This document shows positions 33,561-42,801 of a stretch of 64,000 nt of DNA, piece after piece. The first letter of the stretch is position 1. Each line of letters opens with the position of its first letter. The notes under the pieces were generated by a model. The model had not been told where the DNA came from, searched no databases, and was given only the letters and a program-made list of their open reading frames with translations. The position numbers and the translations under genes are program-made. The stretch is taken from positions 65,296 to 129,295 of the forward strand of contig DIYO01000009.1 of NCBI GenBank assembly GCA_002427755.1, in the 5' to 3' direction. The DNA is from Roseivirga sp. UBA6052. GTDB lineage: Bacteria > Bacteroidota > Bacteroidia > Cytophagales > Cyclobacteriaceae.

Positions 33561-36554
33561 TTAAAAATTAGATCTATCTGTATTCAGCATAATTCCTTGC
33601 TGAGTAAACATCTGTTCTACCCGATTGGCTTCTTCACTTTTGCCATTCTGTTCTAAAAGAACTTGAACAAACTGAAGAGCTCTCATTTTACTTCTGAACT
33701 CGAAACTATTATATCTGAATTTTTCCTGCATATAGGTGAGTTCCTCATTAAACTGCTCGGCAATAGCAAGCGCTAGTTCTGTACCTCTATCAATTTCTCC
33801 TATATCAAAATAGCCCTGAGCAAATCCTAAAGAAGATGGATCAAAAGGAAGGGATTCTCTAGGCATTACAGTCATACCAAAATCCAGAACTTCTTTTGCA
33901 CGGGTACTATCTCCTTCTTGGACTAAAGCATCGGCCAAGGTGGTAATAGCACTTCTGTGATTTTGAGCAAAACCTCTATAATCTTCGTTCAAATTAGCCT
34001 TAGGATTATCCAGACCTCTGAACTGCATTTTGTTCATGACGTTATCATACATCTCGTCCGTATTCACCATCTCTCTCATGCCAATTGGTCTTTGAATAGG
34101 TAATAACCTGTAAGTCATTCCCTCTTGAACCAAATACTGCTGGATATCGAAGTTCAGAGAATTCATAGAAGTGTAATTGAAATAGATTGGTCTCTCCCAT
34201 TTGTTCTGAGCAATTAAATCAAGCATCATCATCTGACCCTTTTCAACAAAATTGCTCTCTAGGTTTCCTTGATCATCTTGCTTAAAGCGAAAGAACATTC
34301 TAGGTACCGCATATGGCTTTAGATTTTCAGGAATAATACCCAATGAGTTAACCGCATTGGTATCTACTTCGAGAGCCAACGCTTTTGCAGGCACAGACAT
34401 TACTTCAAGACCGTTGGAGAATCCTAATTTGAAAGATTCAACATCTCTTTTGACAATATCCATATACGCTTCCAAATCAACGGCCTGGCCTGCAAACTGC
34501 TGCCTTTCGTTTATGTATAAGAAGTCATTTGTCCCCTGTCTGTAATTGTCTATTGTTAATGAGTAAGGGAATGCCTCACTATCATTCATCTTGGTTGCGG
34601 TCTGGTCTATATACCAATCGGTGTTGTAGTAACTCAATACCACAACCCTTACATCGGTTCTAAAGCCTTCCACTTCTTGTACATACCAAAGCGGGAATGT
34701 ATCATTATCACCACCTGTGAAAAGTATGGCATTAGGAGCACAAGAAGCCAAGAAGTTTCTCGCAGAGTCCACAGAAAAATATCTGTCAGATCTATCATGA
34801 TCATCCCAATTCTCCTTTGCCAAAATAATAGGAGCAATCATACCCAAGCCAATTGCCGCATATGCCATAGACTTGCCTCTCTTAGCCAAAGTGGTACCAA
34901 TAGCAACTACTGACAGGCCAATCCAAATAGCAAAAGCATAGTACGAACCGGCATAGATATAATCTCTTTCTCTAGGCTCTACAGGAGGCGAGTTTAAATA
35001 AATCACCAAGCCTATACCTGTAAGAATAAAGAACATTAAGGTGGCAGAGAATCTCTTCGGATCTCGATTAAATTGGAAGAAGAATCCAATTAAACCTAGA
35101 ATTAACGGAATCATGAAATACTGATTCCTTCCTTTATTCTCAAGAATAGTCTCAGGTACTCCGTCATTAGATGCCAATGGTCCTAACCAATCGGCATTTT
35201 GGATATCGCTTTCTCTACCGGAAAAATTGAACATAAAGTACCTGAAGTACATGAATCCAATCTGATGATTGAGCATATAACCAATGTTATCGCTGAACCA
35301 ATTCACTTTCTCTCCTGGCCTTAAACCAGTAAGCTGAAAATATCTTTGTTGGTGACTTGCTGTAGAACTCCAAACCCTTGGCAGGAATGTTTGATACTCA
35401 GAATCATATTCTAAATCTGTCTTGTAATCACCAATCTTATAACCATCATCGTCCTTGTAATAAACTGGAGCCCCTTGAGAAGTCTCAGGTTGTGGGGCAT
35501 TAAAGTAAGGACCGTAGAATAGTGGTCTGCTTCCATATTGCTCCCTTTTCAAATAAGAAATGAAAGTCATTACGTTCTCAGGGTTATTCTGATCTATTGG
35601 TGGGTCTTGCTTAGATCTGATCAAAATGATAGCGTAACAAGAATAACCTATCATTACAAAAGCCATTGAAAGAATAAGTGTATTCAAATTCACCATATCC
35701 TTTTTGGCGGTATACCGAATTCCAAAAACGATCAAACCGATGACCAAGATGGTTAGGAACAATGCACCTGAACCAAAAGGCAAACCGAAAGTATTGACAA
35801 AAGTAATCTCAAACGATCCTGCTATACTTGGTAATCCTGGGATGATGAAGGAGTTGATAAAACCAACTAAGAACAAACTAAAACCCATAGCCAAAATGGC
35901 CCCTTTCCAAGTCGGCTTCTCATATTTTTTGAAATAATACACCAAGCCCAAAGCAGGTAGTGTAACTAAGCCCAGCAGGTGAATACCGGTAGACAGTCCC
36001 AACATGTAAGCAATAAATAAGAGCCACTTGTTGGCCGTACTTTCATCCTCAACTAGTTCCCATTTTAGAATTGCCCAAAAAACTATGGCTGTAAAGAATG
36101 AGGATAAAGCATATACTTCACCTTCCACGGCCGAGAACCAAAAAGAATCGGTAAATGAAAAAGCGAGAGCACCAACAGCACCTGAACCAAGTAATAATAG
36201 TTTCTCAACATCGGTCTCTTCACCAGCAACTGTTTTCATCAGTTTTCTAGCCAGCATAACTATTGACCAATACAAGAAGAGTATGGTAAATGCACTAGCC
36301 AATGCACTAGAAATATTTATCCAAAAAGCTACACGTGTTACATCTCCGAAAGACAAAAAGGAGAACAGCCTTCCAATTAACATAAAGAGAGGAGCCCCAG
36401 GAGGATGCGATACTTCTAGTTTAAAAGCAATTGCTATAAACTCACCACAATCCCAGAAACTAGCAGTTTCTTCTACTGTAAGAACATATGTGATCAACGA
36501 AATCAGAAATACGCCCCAACCGGTGTAGTTGTTTAACTTCTTAAAATCTCTCAT
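33561..36554 (-). CDS. DUF2723 / glycosyltransferase family 117-like membrane protein
   Basis: A 997-residue polytopic membrane protein. The DUF2723 region at the N-terminus carries TGWGVFLISLITYVLT, VEETASFWDCGEFIAIAFKLEVSHPPGAPLF and more than ten hydrophobic helices up to about residue 560. The acidic pair in FWDCGEF corresponds to the first-loop catalytic site of O-mannosyltransferase-type (GT-C) enzymes, and the family is now listed as GT117. The last 400 residues are a soluble extracytoplasmic part, with TPR-like helices near the end. It probably transfers a sugar from a lipid carrier to proteins, which would fit the general O-glycosylation of Bacteroidota. The acceptor and donor are inference. 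Confidence 0.85.
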   Translation of the reverse strand: MRDFKKLNNYTGWGVFLISLITYVLTVEETASFWDCGEFIAIAFKLEVSHPPGAPLFMLIGRLFSFLSFGDVTRVAFWINISSALASAFTILFLYWSIVMLARKLMKTVAGEETDVEKLLLLGSGAVGALAFSFTDSFWFSAVEGEVYALSSFFTAIVFWAILKWELVEDESTANKWLLFIAYMLGLSTGIHLLGLVTLPALGLVYYFKKYEKPTWKGAILAMGFSLFLVGFINSFIIPGLPSIAGSFEITFVNTFGLPFGSGALFLTILVIGLIVFGIRYTAKKDMVNLNTLILSMAFVMIGYSCYAIILIRSKQDPPIDQNNPENVMTFISYLKREQYGSRPLFYGPYFNAPQPETSQGAPVYYKDDDGYKIGDYKTDLEYDSEYQTFLPRVWSSTASHQQRYFQLTGLRPGEKVNWFSDNIGYMLNHQIGFMYFRYFMFNFSGRESDIQNADWLGPLASNDGVPETILENKGRNQYFMIPLILGLIGFFFQFNRDPKRFSATLMFFILTGIGLVIYLNSPPVEPRERDYIYAGSYYAFAIWIGLSVVAIGTTLAKRGKSMAYAAIGLGMIAPIILAKENWDDHDRSDRYFSVDSARNFLASCAPNAILFTGGDNDTFPLWYVQEVEGFRTDVRVVVLSYYNTDWYIDQTATKMNDSEAFPYSLTIDNYRQGTNDFLYINERQQFAGQAVDLEAYMDIVKRDVESFKLGFSNGLEVMSVPAKALALEVDTNAVNSLGIIPENLKPYAVPRMFFRFKQDDQGNLESNFVEKGQMMMLDLIAQNKWERPIYFNYTSMNSLNFDIQQYLVQEGMTYRLLPIQRPIGMREMVNTDEMYDNVMNKMQFRGLDNPKANLNEDYRGFAQNHRSAITTLADALVQEGDSTRAKEVLDFGMTVMPRESLPFDPSSLGFAQGYFDIGEIDRGTELALAIAEQFNEELTYMQEKFRYNSFEFRSKMRALQFVQVLLEQNGKSEEANRVEQMFTQQGIMLNTDRSNF

Positions 36555-36622
36555 TTATGATATTATTGAAGGCGTGAAAATAGTAAAAAAAGGCCGCCTC
36601 GAGCGTTAATTTTTATTAATCG

Positions 36623-37267
36623 TTATTCGTAAACACCTATATAAAACAACAGCCAGAGGAGAAATAGTGGAATGTAGGATGTAGCGATGATGTAATTTGC
36701 CACCGCTTTCTTTTTGCGGGCAGCGAAATCAACGCCATATGTAAGTACTACCCAATAGATAATTTCGAAGAGATTTAATGCCTGATTAGGATAAAGCATT
36801 TTTGGGCGGACTTGGGTATGATCTAAAAATGCCATTAGGCTAAGCGGGTAGAATGACTGGTATTCCCAATAATTCGGGTCAGTATTCACAAAGAAGAACC
36901 ATAGGATCTTTAAAAAGGTAGGTACAAAAAATACTAACTCTGCAATCATGGCAATCTGCCAACACTTATTGTAGGTAACCTTATACCCCCACATAAAACA
37001 CCCCACCCAAAGTATAAACCCAACTAAGGTGAATTTTAAAGCATATACCAAAGGAATTGCCAGTAGCTTAAACCCTGAAATTATCCTAAAGATCAAAGCT
37101 TCAGGACCCTCAAGAAATTGAAATGCCGCAATCTCACCAATGATCAAGTTTTGTTGAATAAAGAGCAGTAAGAATGCAATGAGGCATATCACCCCAAAAA
37201 AGAGGGTTTTATTAAATCCTACCCAACCTCTTACGGTCAACTCTAAATCACTATATGGTCTTGGCAT
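36623..37267 (-). CDS. Hypothetical membrane protein, five to six helices
   Basis: A 214-residue integral membrane protein with hydrophobic segments at about 22-40, 65-88, 90-108, 112-135, 165-185 and 192-212. A conserved-looking basic turn (AARKKKA) precedes the last helix. I do not recognise the family; the arrangement loosely resembles Yip1-type proteins. It has a promoter-like pair upstream (37281-37315). A short GC-rich element followed by seven T residues on the minus strand near 36587-36605 may terminate it, but the stem is weak. Confidence 0.72.
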   Translation of the reverse strand: MPRPYSDLELTVRGWVGFNKTLFFGVICLIAFLLLFIQQNLIIGEIAAFQFLEGPEALIFRIISGFKLLAIPLVYALKFTLVGFILWVGCFMWGYKVTYNKCWQIAMIAELVFFVPTFLKILWFFFVNTDPNYWEYQSFYPLSLMAFLDHTQVRPKMLYPNQALNLFEIIYWVVLTYGVDFAARKKKAVANYIIATSYIPLFLLWLLFYIGVYE

Positions 37268-37280
37268 AAAACTTTTCCTT

Positions 37281-37315
37281 CAAATCTACGATTAAAGGAC
37301 GTAGCGAAAGACAAA
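37281..37315 (-). promoter_or_regulatory. Promoter of the membrane-protein gene at 36.6-37.3 kb
   Basis: On the minus strand, TTTG (37312-37315), 23 bases, and TAGATTTG (37281-37288), 13 bases before the ATG. Both boxes are exact, but the spacer is at the upper limit. Confidence 0.5.
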
Positions 37316-37351
37316 AATGTATTAAAGCAATGAACTCATGTTAAGTGGCTT

Positions 37352-37359
37352 TACATTTG
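37352..37359 (+). promoter_or_regulatory. -7 element of the TPR protein gene
   Basis: TACATTTG fits TAnnTTTG and lies 14 bases before the ATG at 37374. No TTTG is seen at the -33 distance. Confidence 0.4.
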
Positions 37360-37373
37360 CATGAAGAAATCTC

Positions 37374-38555
37374 ATGAGAAAACTCTTAGTACTTGTTATC
37401 TGCTTGGCAACATCTCTTAATGTCAGTAAAGCCGGCATTCAGAATGATACTACAAAATATCTTCTGCTCGACTTTGCTATGCAAGTAGAGATTACCGATG
37501 CTATTGATAACATGTACAATTTTGACTTTCGGAAAGCCGAAATAGAATTTGATTGGATGAAATACAATCATCCGGAACACCCTTTACCCTATTTCTTATT
37601 TGGCATTAGTACGTGGTGGCAAATGCTCCCTAATCTGGATAATGATGGCGATCTAGGCGAAGAGTTCTTGGCATATATGGACACTACAGTAATGAAGGCC
37701 GAAGCCATGTACGATTTAGATGAAAGTAATATTGAGGCTACCTTTTTTCTAGCAGGCGCATATGGCTTTAAGGGCAGGTATTTATCTGAAAAAAGGTACT
37801 GGGGCAGAGCAGCAGGTGCAGGAAAACAAGCATTAAAGTATCTAGAAAAAACTCAAGGTAACGAAAGCTTTAGCCCTGAAATTCTCTTTGGAGATGCACT
37901 CTTCAATTATTACTCTATCTGGATAAGGGAGAACTACCCTATGCTTAAACCCATCCTACTGTTTTTCCCTAAAGGAGATAAACAACTAGGAATTGAGCAG
38001 TTAGAAGAAGTCTCAAGGAATGCTTTCTACACAAGAATAGAAGCCATCTATTTTCTAATGAGAATTAAGGCTTTTGAGGAGAAAAAGACCTTTGATGCCT
38101 TGAGACTTGCTGAACGTATTTTCAAGAAATATCCGAACAATCCTTACTTCCACAGATTCTATGCCCGCATGCTTTATACCACAGGACAATATGCCAGCGC
38201 TGAAGCTGAGTCTTTAGATATATTGTCGAAAATTGAAGCCCAGCAACTGGGTTATGAGGAAATTAGCGGAAAATACGCTTCATTCTTTCTAGGTGACATC
38301 AACAAAAAAAGAAAGGATGTAGAAGCGGCAAAAAATTACTTTAGTAAGGCAATTCAATTTGCCGAAGCCATTGATGATGTTGAATCGGGTTATTATCTAT
38401 TCTCTCAATACTATCTGTCTGAATATGAAGAACTCGCAGGCAATGATCAATCTGCTTTAGATAGGATTGAGATAATCCGAGACAACACCAAAAGGAAAGA
38501 CACAGTCAACAAATTAGCGCGTGCACTCCGCAAAAAAATCCGAAAGAAAAGATAA
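37374..38555 (+). CDS. Exported TPR-repeat protein
   Basis: A 393-residue protein with signal peptide MRKLLVLVICLATSLNVSKA and helical repeats through its length. Clear TPR-like units include AIDNMYNFDFRKAEIEFDWMKYNHPEHP (a repeat fused to substrate-like contacts), EATFFLAGAYGFKGRYLSEKRYW, and FYARMLYTTGQYASAEAESL, and a very basic C-terminus (ALRKKIRKKR) closes it. Homologues in Cytophagales are annotated simply as TPR proteins. Location is periplasm or outer membrane. The partner is unknown, and neighbours give no clue: divergent membrane protein and downstream Lrp. Confidence 0.82.
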   Translation: MRKLLVLVICLATSLNVSKAGIQNDTTKYLLLDFAMQVEITDAIDNMYNFDFRKAEIEFDWMKYNHPEHPLPYFLFGISTWWQMLPNLDNDGDLGEEFLAYMDTTVMKAEAMYDLDESNIEATFFLAGAYGFKGRYLSEKRYWGRAAGAGKQALKYLEKTQGNESFSPEILFGDALFNYYSIWIRENYPMLKPILLFFPKGDKQLGIEQLEEVSRNAFYTRIEAIYFLMRIKAFEEKKTFDALRLAERIFKKYPNNPYFHRFYARMLYTTGQYASAEAESLDILSKIEAQQLGYEEISGKYASFFLGDINKKRKDVEAAKNYFSKAIQFAEAIDDVESGYYLFSQYYLSEYEELAGNDQSALDRIEIIRDNTKRKDTVNKLARALRKKIRKKR

Positions 38556-38583
38556 GTTGCTTTTACCTTTGTGAAAGAAATAT

Positions 38584-38614
38584 TTTAGAATTTTATTCGA
38601 TTATACTAACTTTG
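38584..38614 (+). promoter_or_regulatory. Promoter of the lrp-phosphoribosyltransferase unit
   Basis: TTTA (38584-38587), a 19-base spacer and TAACTTTG (38607-38614). The -7 box is exact and the -33 box has one mismatch. It is 33 bases before the GTG start at 38648. Confidence 0.55.
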
Positions 38615-38647
38615 TACGAAATATAATTCTGAACAAAAGAACTTACC

Positions 38648-39118
38648 GTGACTTTAAAACTCGATAAAATCGACAGAAAGATTTTAGACATCCTTCAATC
38701 GAACGCTAAAATCACCAATGCACAACTTTCAAAAGAGATTGGTCTCTCTCCTGCTCCAACTTTAGAAAGGGTTAAGAAACTCGAGAACTCTGGCATCATA
38801 AAAAGCTATCACGCCAAGCTGGATACAGATAAAATTGGAATGGGTGTGAGTACATTCGTTTATGCCACGCTTAAAGGGCATAACAAACAAAACATTGAGA
38901 TTTTCTTGGATGAAATCAACAAGATCGATGAAATCATTGAATGCCATCACGTAACAGGTTCAGGAGATTTTGTACTCAAGGTAATTGCTGCAGACATAGC
39001 TTCTTATCAAAAGCTAATGCTTGAAAAAGTTAGTGACATTGCTGTAGTTGACAACTTGCAGTCTATGGTGATACTGTCTACATTTAAGGACAGTAAGGTG
39101 ATGCCTATTCCTGAATAG
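38648..39118 (+). CDS. Lrp/AsnC-family transcriptional regulator
   Basis: A 156-residue regulator. The N-terminal helix-turn-helix is LDKIDRKILDILQSNAKITNAQLSKEIGLSPAPTLERVKKLENSGIIKSYHAKLD, and the C-terminal RAM (ligand-binding) domain contains EIIECHHVTGSGDFVLKVIAADIASYQKL. It starts with GTG. Members sense amino acids; the ligand here is unknown. The next gene, a PyrR-like phosphoribosyltransferase, starts four bases after the stop and is probably co-transcribed. Confidence 0.92.
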   Translation: MTLKLDKIDRKILDILQSNAKITNAQLSKEIGLSPAPTLERVKKLENSGIIKSYHAKLDTDKIGMGVSTFVYATLKGHNKQNIEIFLDEINKIDEIIECHHVTGSGDFVLKVIAADIASYQKLMLEKVSDIAVVDNLQSMVILSTFKDSKVMPIPE

Positions 39119-39122
39119 CTAC

Positions 39123-39623
39123 ATGACTCTAGACAAAAAACAAATCCTTAATGAAGCTCAAATTAGCCAGATCATTAGAAGAATGGCTTATGAGATTTAT
39201 GAGGATAATTTTGAAAGTAAAGAACTTGTCTTCGCTGGAATTGACACCAATGGTGTCAAACTTTCTGAAAAGCTCAAGGAAGAGATTCAGAGCATCTCAG
39301 ATATTCAAATAGAGCTCATCCAAATTGATATTGATAAGTCGGCCAAGAGCCAACCACAGGTAAGCTTTTCGGCCGAACCTAGCACTACAGCTTTTACGCT
39401 CATTGTTGTAGACGATGTGCTTAATTCTGGCTCCACCATGATTTATGCCTTAGACCCTTTCTTAAAAATGAATGTGTCTAAAATTCAAACAGCAGTTCTT
39501 GTACATAGAAGTCATAAGCGTTTTCCAATAGCCGTTGATTTCACCGGATTTGCTTTAGGTACAACCATTGAAGAACATATTGAGGTGGTATTGGAAAATG
39601 AAGCCGCGGCTTACTTGTACTAA
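39123..39623 (+). CDS. Phosphoribosyltransferase-family protein, PyrR-like
   Basis: A 166-residue type I phosphoribosyltransferase. The PRPP-binding loop is VVDDVLNSGSTMIYAL (acidic pair followed by SGST), and the early segment LVFAGIDTNGVKLSEKL corresponds to the PyrR/uracil-phosphoribosyltransferase fold. Size and layout match PyrR, the pyrimidine attenuation regulator, but no pyr genes are adjacent, and FALGTTIEEHIEVVLENE at the end is not diagnostic. Its partner on the transcript is an Lrp regulator. Confidence 0.82.
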   Translation: MTLDKKQILNEAQISQIIRRMAYEIYEDNFESKELVFAGIDTNGVKLSEKLKEEIQSISDIQIELIQIDIDKSAKSQPQVSFSAEPSTTAFTLIVVDDVLNSGSTMIYALDPFLKMNVSKIQTAVLVHRSHKRFPIAVDFTGFALGTTIEEHIEVVLENEAAAYLY

Positions 39624-39651
39624 TTTTTTAAAAAACTAAATACTACTAATA

Positions 39652-40473
39652 ATGGATTTTGATTTAGAGAAACTCTGGAATGACTACAGCGGAGATGTAA
39701 TAGCCTATGGCCTTAAGATTCTAGGCGCAATAGCTCTATTGGTTGTAGGTCTTTGGTTAATCAAACGTATCGTAGGCATCACGACTAAAACCTTGCACAA
39801 AAGAGGCGTTGATGAGACACTTATCCCAACAATTAAAGGTGTATTAAAAATTGGGCTGACCGTAGCGCTACTAATAGCGGTCATTAACAATTTTGGCGCA
39901 GATACCACAGGTCTTGTTGCTATTCTAGGTGGTCTTTCCCTAGCAGCCGGTTTAGCCTTACAAGGTAGTCTGGCCAATTTTGCAGGTGGAATGCTGATTC
40001 TAACTTTAAAGCCTTTCAAAAACGGAGACGTAATTACAGTTAATGGAGAGACTGGTGCGGTACAATCCATTTCAATAGTAACCACTACTTTGAAAACTCC
40101 AGACAACAGAGTAATCTACATGGCCAATGGATCGGTTGCTGGTTCAACCATTATGAATATCACACAAGAGAAAAACAGAAGATGGGATTATGTCTTAGGC
40201 ATTGGTTATGATGATGACTTTGAGAAAGCAAAGCAAATCATTCAAGACATGATCGCGGCTGATGATCGTTTTCATAAAGATCCAGAGCCCTTTGTGAGAG
40301 TAGGAAACTTGGGCGCTAGTTCAGTAGATATCACCATTAGAGCATGGGTGGATGCAGGAGACTATTGGGGCGTTCATTTCGATATGATTGAAGGCTTGAA
40401 GAAAGCAATGGATGAGAACAATATTTCTATCCCTTACCCACAGCAAGACGTTCACGTTCATAACGTGAAGTAA
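39652..40473 (+). CDS. Small-conductance mechanosensitive channel, MscS family
   Basis: A 273-residue inner-membrane channel that opens under membrane tension to release solutes in osmotic downshock. Three helices lie at about 15-37, 60-80 and 88-115. The pore-lining third helix and the beta domain entry read GGLSLAAGLALQGSLANFAG, the hallmark of the family. The soluble beta and alpha/beta domains follow (NGETGAVQSISIVTTTLKTPDNRVIYMANGS). Length matches E. coli MscS (286). The end of the gene forms a hairpin (TTCACGTT/AACGTGAA at 40451-40469), and a strong terminator follows. Confidence 0.93.
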   Translation: MDFDLEKLWNDYSGDVIAYGLKILGAIALLVVGLWLIKRIVGITTKTLHKRGVDETLIPTIKGVLKIGLTVALLIAVINNFGADTTGLVAILGGLSLAAGLALQGSLANFAGGMLILTLKPFKNGDVITVNGETGAVQSISIVTTTLKTPDNRVIYMANGSVAGSTIMNITQEKNRRWDYVLGIGYDDDFEKAKQIIQDMIAADDRFHKDPEPFVRVGNLGASSVDITIRAWVDAGDYWGVHFDMIEGLKKAMDENNISIPYPQQDVHVHNVK

Positions 40474-40493
40474 AATCAAGAAACTTACATACT

Positions 40494-40520
40494 AAGGAGG
40501 CCTCGCGCCTCCTTTTTTTT
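40494..40520 (+). terminator. Terminator of the MscS gene
   Basis: AAGGAGGC (40494-40501) and GCCTCCTT (40507-40514) with a 5-base loop, followed by T residues to 40520. Confidence 0.93.
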
Positions 40521-40571
40521 GCCTTTGAATTAAGTCTCAGTAATTGTAATTTACTTAGAAATTTTTTCAAT

Positions 40572-41804
40572 ATGGATTCAATAAGCACACTCGAACAAAG
40601 AAGAAAACAAGCAGAAGAGATTCTCAAATCTATTGAGAAAGAATTCAAAGAATCACTGAAATACAAAGAAGAGTTCAAAAAAGAGCTCATAAAGCTGAAG
40701 TCAGAAAATGCTGAACACAATAAATTAGTTACGAGCATAAACAAAACCCTAAAAACAAGCGAAGAGTCAAGAAAAGCTCTTTTATCTGAGAAAAGGAAAG
40801 TGAGCACCACCCTCACAACAGTAAAAAATTTCTATGAAAAGAGATTTACGCCCCTCAAAAACGAAATTTTAGACCCTATAAACGGTCTAAAAGCGACTAT
40901 AAAATCAAGCAAACGATTTTTAGAAGAACTATCCAAAAACAATACGGATACTAAAAAGCAAATCAGTGATATAAAAACTAATCTGGTTCAGATAAGACAA
41001 ATCTCAAGATCAGCTCAGACTTCATCCAAAACAATAGAAAAACTCGAACAAGGAGTAAACAAGAATTCAGAAAGAGTAAATAAAATTAAATCAGAATCTG
41101 AAATTGTCCTTAAAGATATTACATCTGTTCAATCTAGAATCAAGAAAATTGGCAGTGACATTGACGGCAAGAAAAAAGACATAGATAAAAACTTGACTGA
41201 CTCAACTCAGGCGTTGAATCAAATAACCAATCTGAAAAAAGAGTCAAATGAGAATTTAGACAAGATCAAAAACATCTATCAAATAGCTGCAGAAACAGGT
41301 TTAGGCGGAGAATTTGATAAAAGAAAAAAATCACTCAAAGATGAACTAGAGAAATGGCAGAGACACCTTTTCGGAACCACAATTGTGCTATTGTCGGTAG
41401 TCTTAATATTATTTGTCTTCCAACTTTATCCAGAATTTAAATATAGTTCTATAGATTTTGATGCTAATTTCTACGTGAGATTCTTAATCACATCACCGAT
41501 AGTCTTTTATCTATTTTTTGCTACTAATCAGTATAATAAAGCTAGGTCATTACATGAGAAATATTCATTCAAAACAGCTATTGCCCTTTCCATTGATGCA
41601 CACATTAATCTTTTAACTGGTATTGAAGAATTAAAAGGTACTGAAGTTTTTGAGAATCGACTTACGAACTTCATTTTTGACGGTTTTGCCAAAATTCATA
41701 GCGAACCATTTAACAAAGAAGAGTCAAGTAAAGTAGCAAGCGGAAAGCAAAAAAAGAGGTCATCTTCTAAAAATCTTGAACCTTCATTGATAAGTGAGGA
41801 TTAA
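40572..41804 (+). CDS. Coiled-coil membrane protein of unknown function
   Basis: A 410-residue protein. Residues about 5-260 are one long, highly charged coiled coil (Lys/Glu/Ser-rich, few prolines). Two membrane helices follow at about 267-287 and 303-318. A cytoplasmic C-domain then reads KARSLHEKYSFKTAIALSIDAHINLLTGI, with a basic tail (GKQKKRSSSKNLEP). No signal peptide. I do not recognise a named family. The helix pair plus 'HEKYxxKxAxAxS' segment recurs in bacterial membrane sensors and defence-type effectors, which is an impression, not a match. It is bounded by a terminator upstream and panB's promoter downstream, and is noticeably A-rich. Confidence 0.75.
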   Translation: MDSISTLEQRRKQAEEILKSIEKEFKESLKYKEEFKKELIKLKSENAEHNKLVTSINKTLKTSEESRKALLSEKRKVSTTLTTVKNFYEKRFTPLKNEILDPINGLKATIKSSKRFLEELSKNNTDTKKQISDIKTNLVQIRQISRSAQTSSKTIEKLEQGVNKNSERVNKIKSESEIVLKDITSVQSRIKKIGSDIDGKKKDIDKNLTDSTQALNQITNLKKESNENLDKIKNIYQIAAETGLGGEFDKRKKSLKDELEKWQRHLFGTTIVLLSVVLILFVFQLYPEFKYSSIDFDANFYVRFLITSPIVFYLFFATNQYNKARSLHEKYSFKTAIALSIDAHINLLTGIEELKGTEVFENRLTNFIFDGFAKIHSEPFNKEESSKVASGKQKKRSSSKNLEPSLISED

Positions 41805-41835
41805 ACTCTTCATTAACATAGGTTGTTGATTTGTG

Positions 41836-41843
41836 TATATTTG
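41836..41843 (+). promoter_or_regulatory. -7 element of panB
   Basis: TATATTTG matches TAnnTTTG and lies 21 bases before the panB ATG at 41865. It follows the alternative TTG start at 41823 and therefore supports the ATG. The -33 box is not clear. Confidence 0.45.
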
Positions 41844-41864
41844 TCGTCCCTAAAAAACAAAGGC

Positions 41865-42683
41865 ATGTCAATTCACAAATCCGACATCAAGAAGGTAACC
41901 ACACACCAGCTTCAAGCCATGAAAGATCGTGGAGAGAAAATCTCTATGCTTACGGCATATGATTACTCTATGGCCAAGCTTATAGATGGAGCAGGTATTG
42001 ATATCATACTTGTGGGGGATTCTGCTTCCAATGTTATGGCTGGTCATGAGACAACCTTGCCTATCACCTTAGATCAAATGATCTATCATGCAAGCTCAGT
42101 CATCAAAGCAGTTAATAGAGCCTTTGTTGTAGTAGATATCCCTTTCGGTTCATATCAAGGTAATTCTTCAGAAGCATTACGTTCTGCCATAAGGATTATG
42201 AAAGAATCTGGTGCACATTCGGTTAAAATGGAAGGAGGCGCTGAGATTAAAGAATCTATAACAAGAGTCTTAAGCGCAGGTGTACCCGTTATGGGCCACC
42301 TAGGGCTAACGCCTCAGTCAATCTATAAATTTGGCACCTATACGGTTCGTGCAAAAGAAGAAGACGAAGCCAAAAAGCTGATTGAGGATGCTAAAATCTT
42401 AGAAGAATGCGGATGTTATGCCATTGTATTGGAGAAAATTCCTGCCCATTTGGCAAAACGTGTTTCGGAAGAAATCAATATTCCAACTATCGGAATTGGA
42501 GCCGGGCCTGATACAGACGGACAGGTTCTGGTAATGCATGATATGTTAGGCATTACTCAAGAATTTAAACCAAGGTTTTTAAGACAATATGCCGACCTCA
42601 GCACCATCATTTCGGATGCGGTGGGTAACTATATAAAGGATGTTAAATCAAGAGATTTCCCTAACGAGGGAGAAAGCTATTAA
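41865..42683 (+). CDS. panB: 3-methyl-2-oxobutanoate hydroxymethyltransferase
   Basis: First step of pantothenate synthesis: transfers a hydroxymethyl group from methylene-tetrahydrofolate to 2-oxoisovalerate, giving ketopantoate. At 272 residues from the ATG MSIHKSDIKKVT, with motifs MLTAYDYSMAKLID, VGDSASNVMAGHETTLPIT, SVKMEGG, and VMGHLGLTPQSI followed by IGIGAGPDTDGQVLVMHDMLG. All are family signatures and the catalytic glutamate (LEKIP) is present. The upstream TTG at 41823 is rejected because it would place the promoter box inside the gene. panC and panD are not in the window. Confidence 0.96.
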   Translation: MSIHKSDIKKVTTHQLQAMKDRGEKISMLTAYDYSMAKLIDGAGIDIILVGDSASNVMAGHETTLPITLDQMIYHASSVIKAVNRAFVVVDIPFGSYQGNSSEALRSAIRIMKESGAHSVKMEGGAEIKESITRVLSAGVPVMGHLGLTPQSIYKFGTYTVRAKEEDEAKKLIEDAKILEECGCYAIVLEKIPAHLAKRVSEEINIPTIGIGAGPDTDGQVLVMHDMLGITQEFKPRFLRQYADLSTIISDAVGNYIKDVKSRDFPNEGESY

Positions 42684-42801
42684 CACCTTCATCTAGGTTA
42701 ATAATTCGATTGCCTAAAAACTTTTTTGAGGAAACTTTAAAGCTGTGATAAATTGTTACTTTGCACAGCAATTTTTAGAAATAGACTAATTCATATATAA
42801 G

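Noticed and set aside
35704..36528. Two sizeable plus-strand frames (77 and 166 codons) opposite the GT117-like gene
   Set aside because: They are antisense to a well-supported conserved gene; low-complexity composition and no start signals.
41823..41864. TTG start for panB giving 14 extra residues
   Set aside because: The added stretch contains the -7 promoter element at 41836-41843, and the ATG at 41865 gives the normal PanB N-terminus.
42725..42763. Promoter for icd (TTTG ... TTACTTTG)
   Set aside because: The spacer is 27 bases and the -7 box has a mismatch, so it was not listed.
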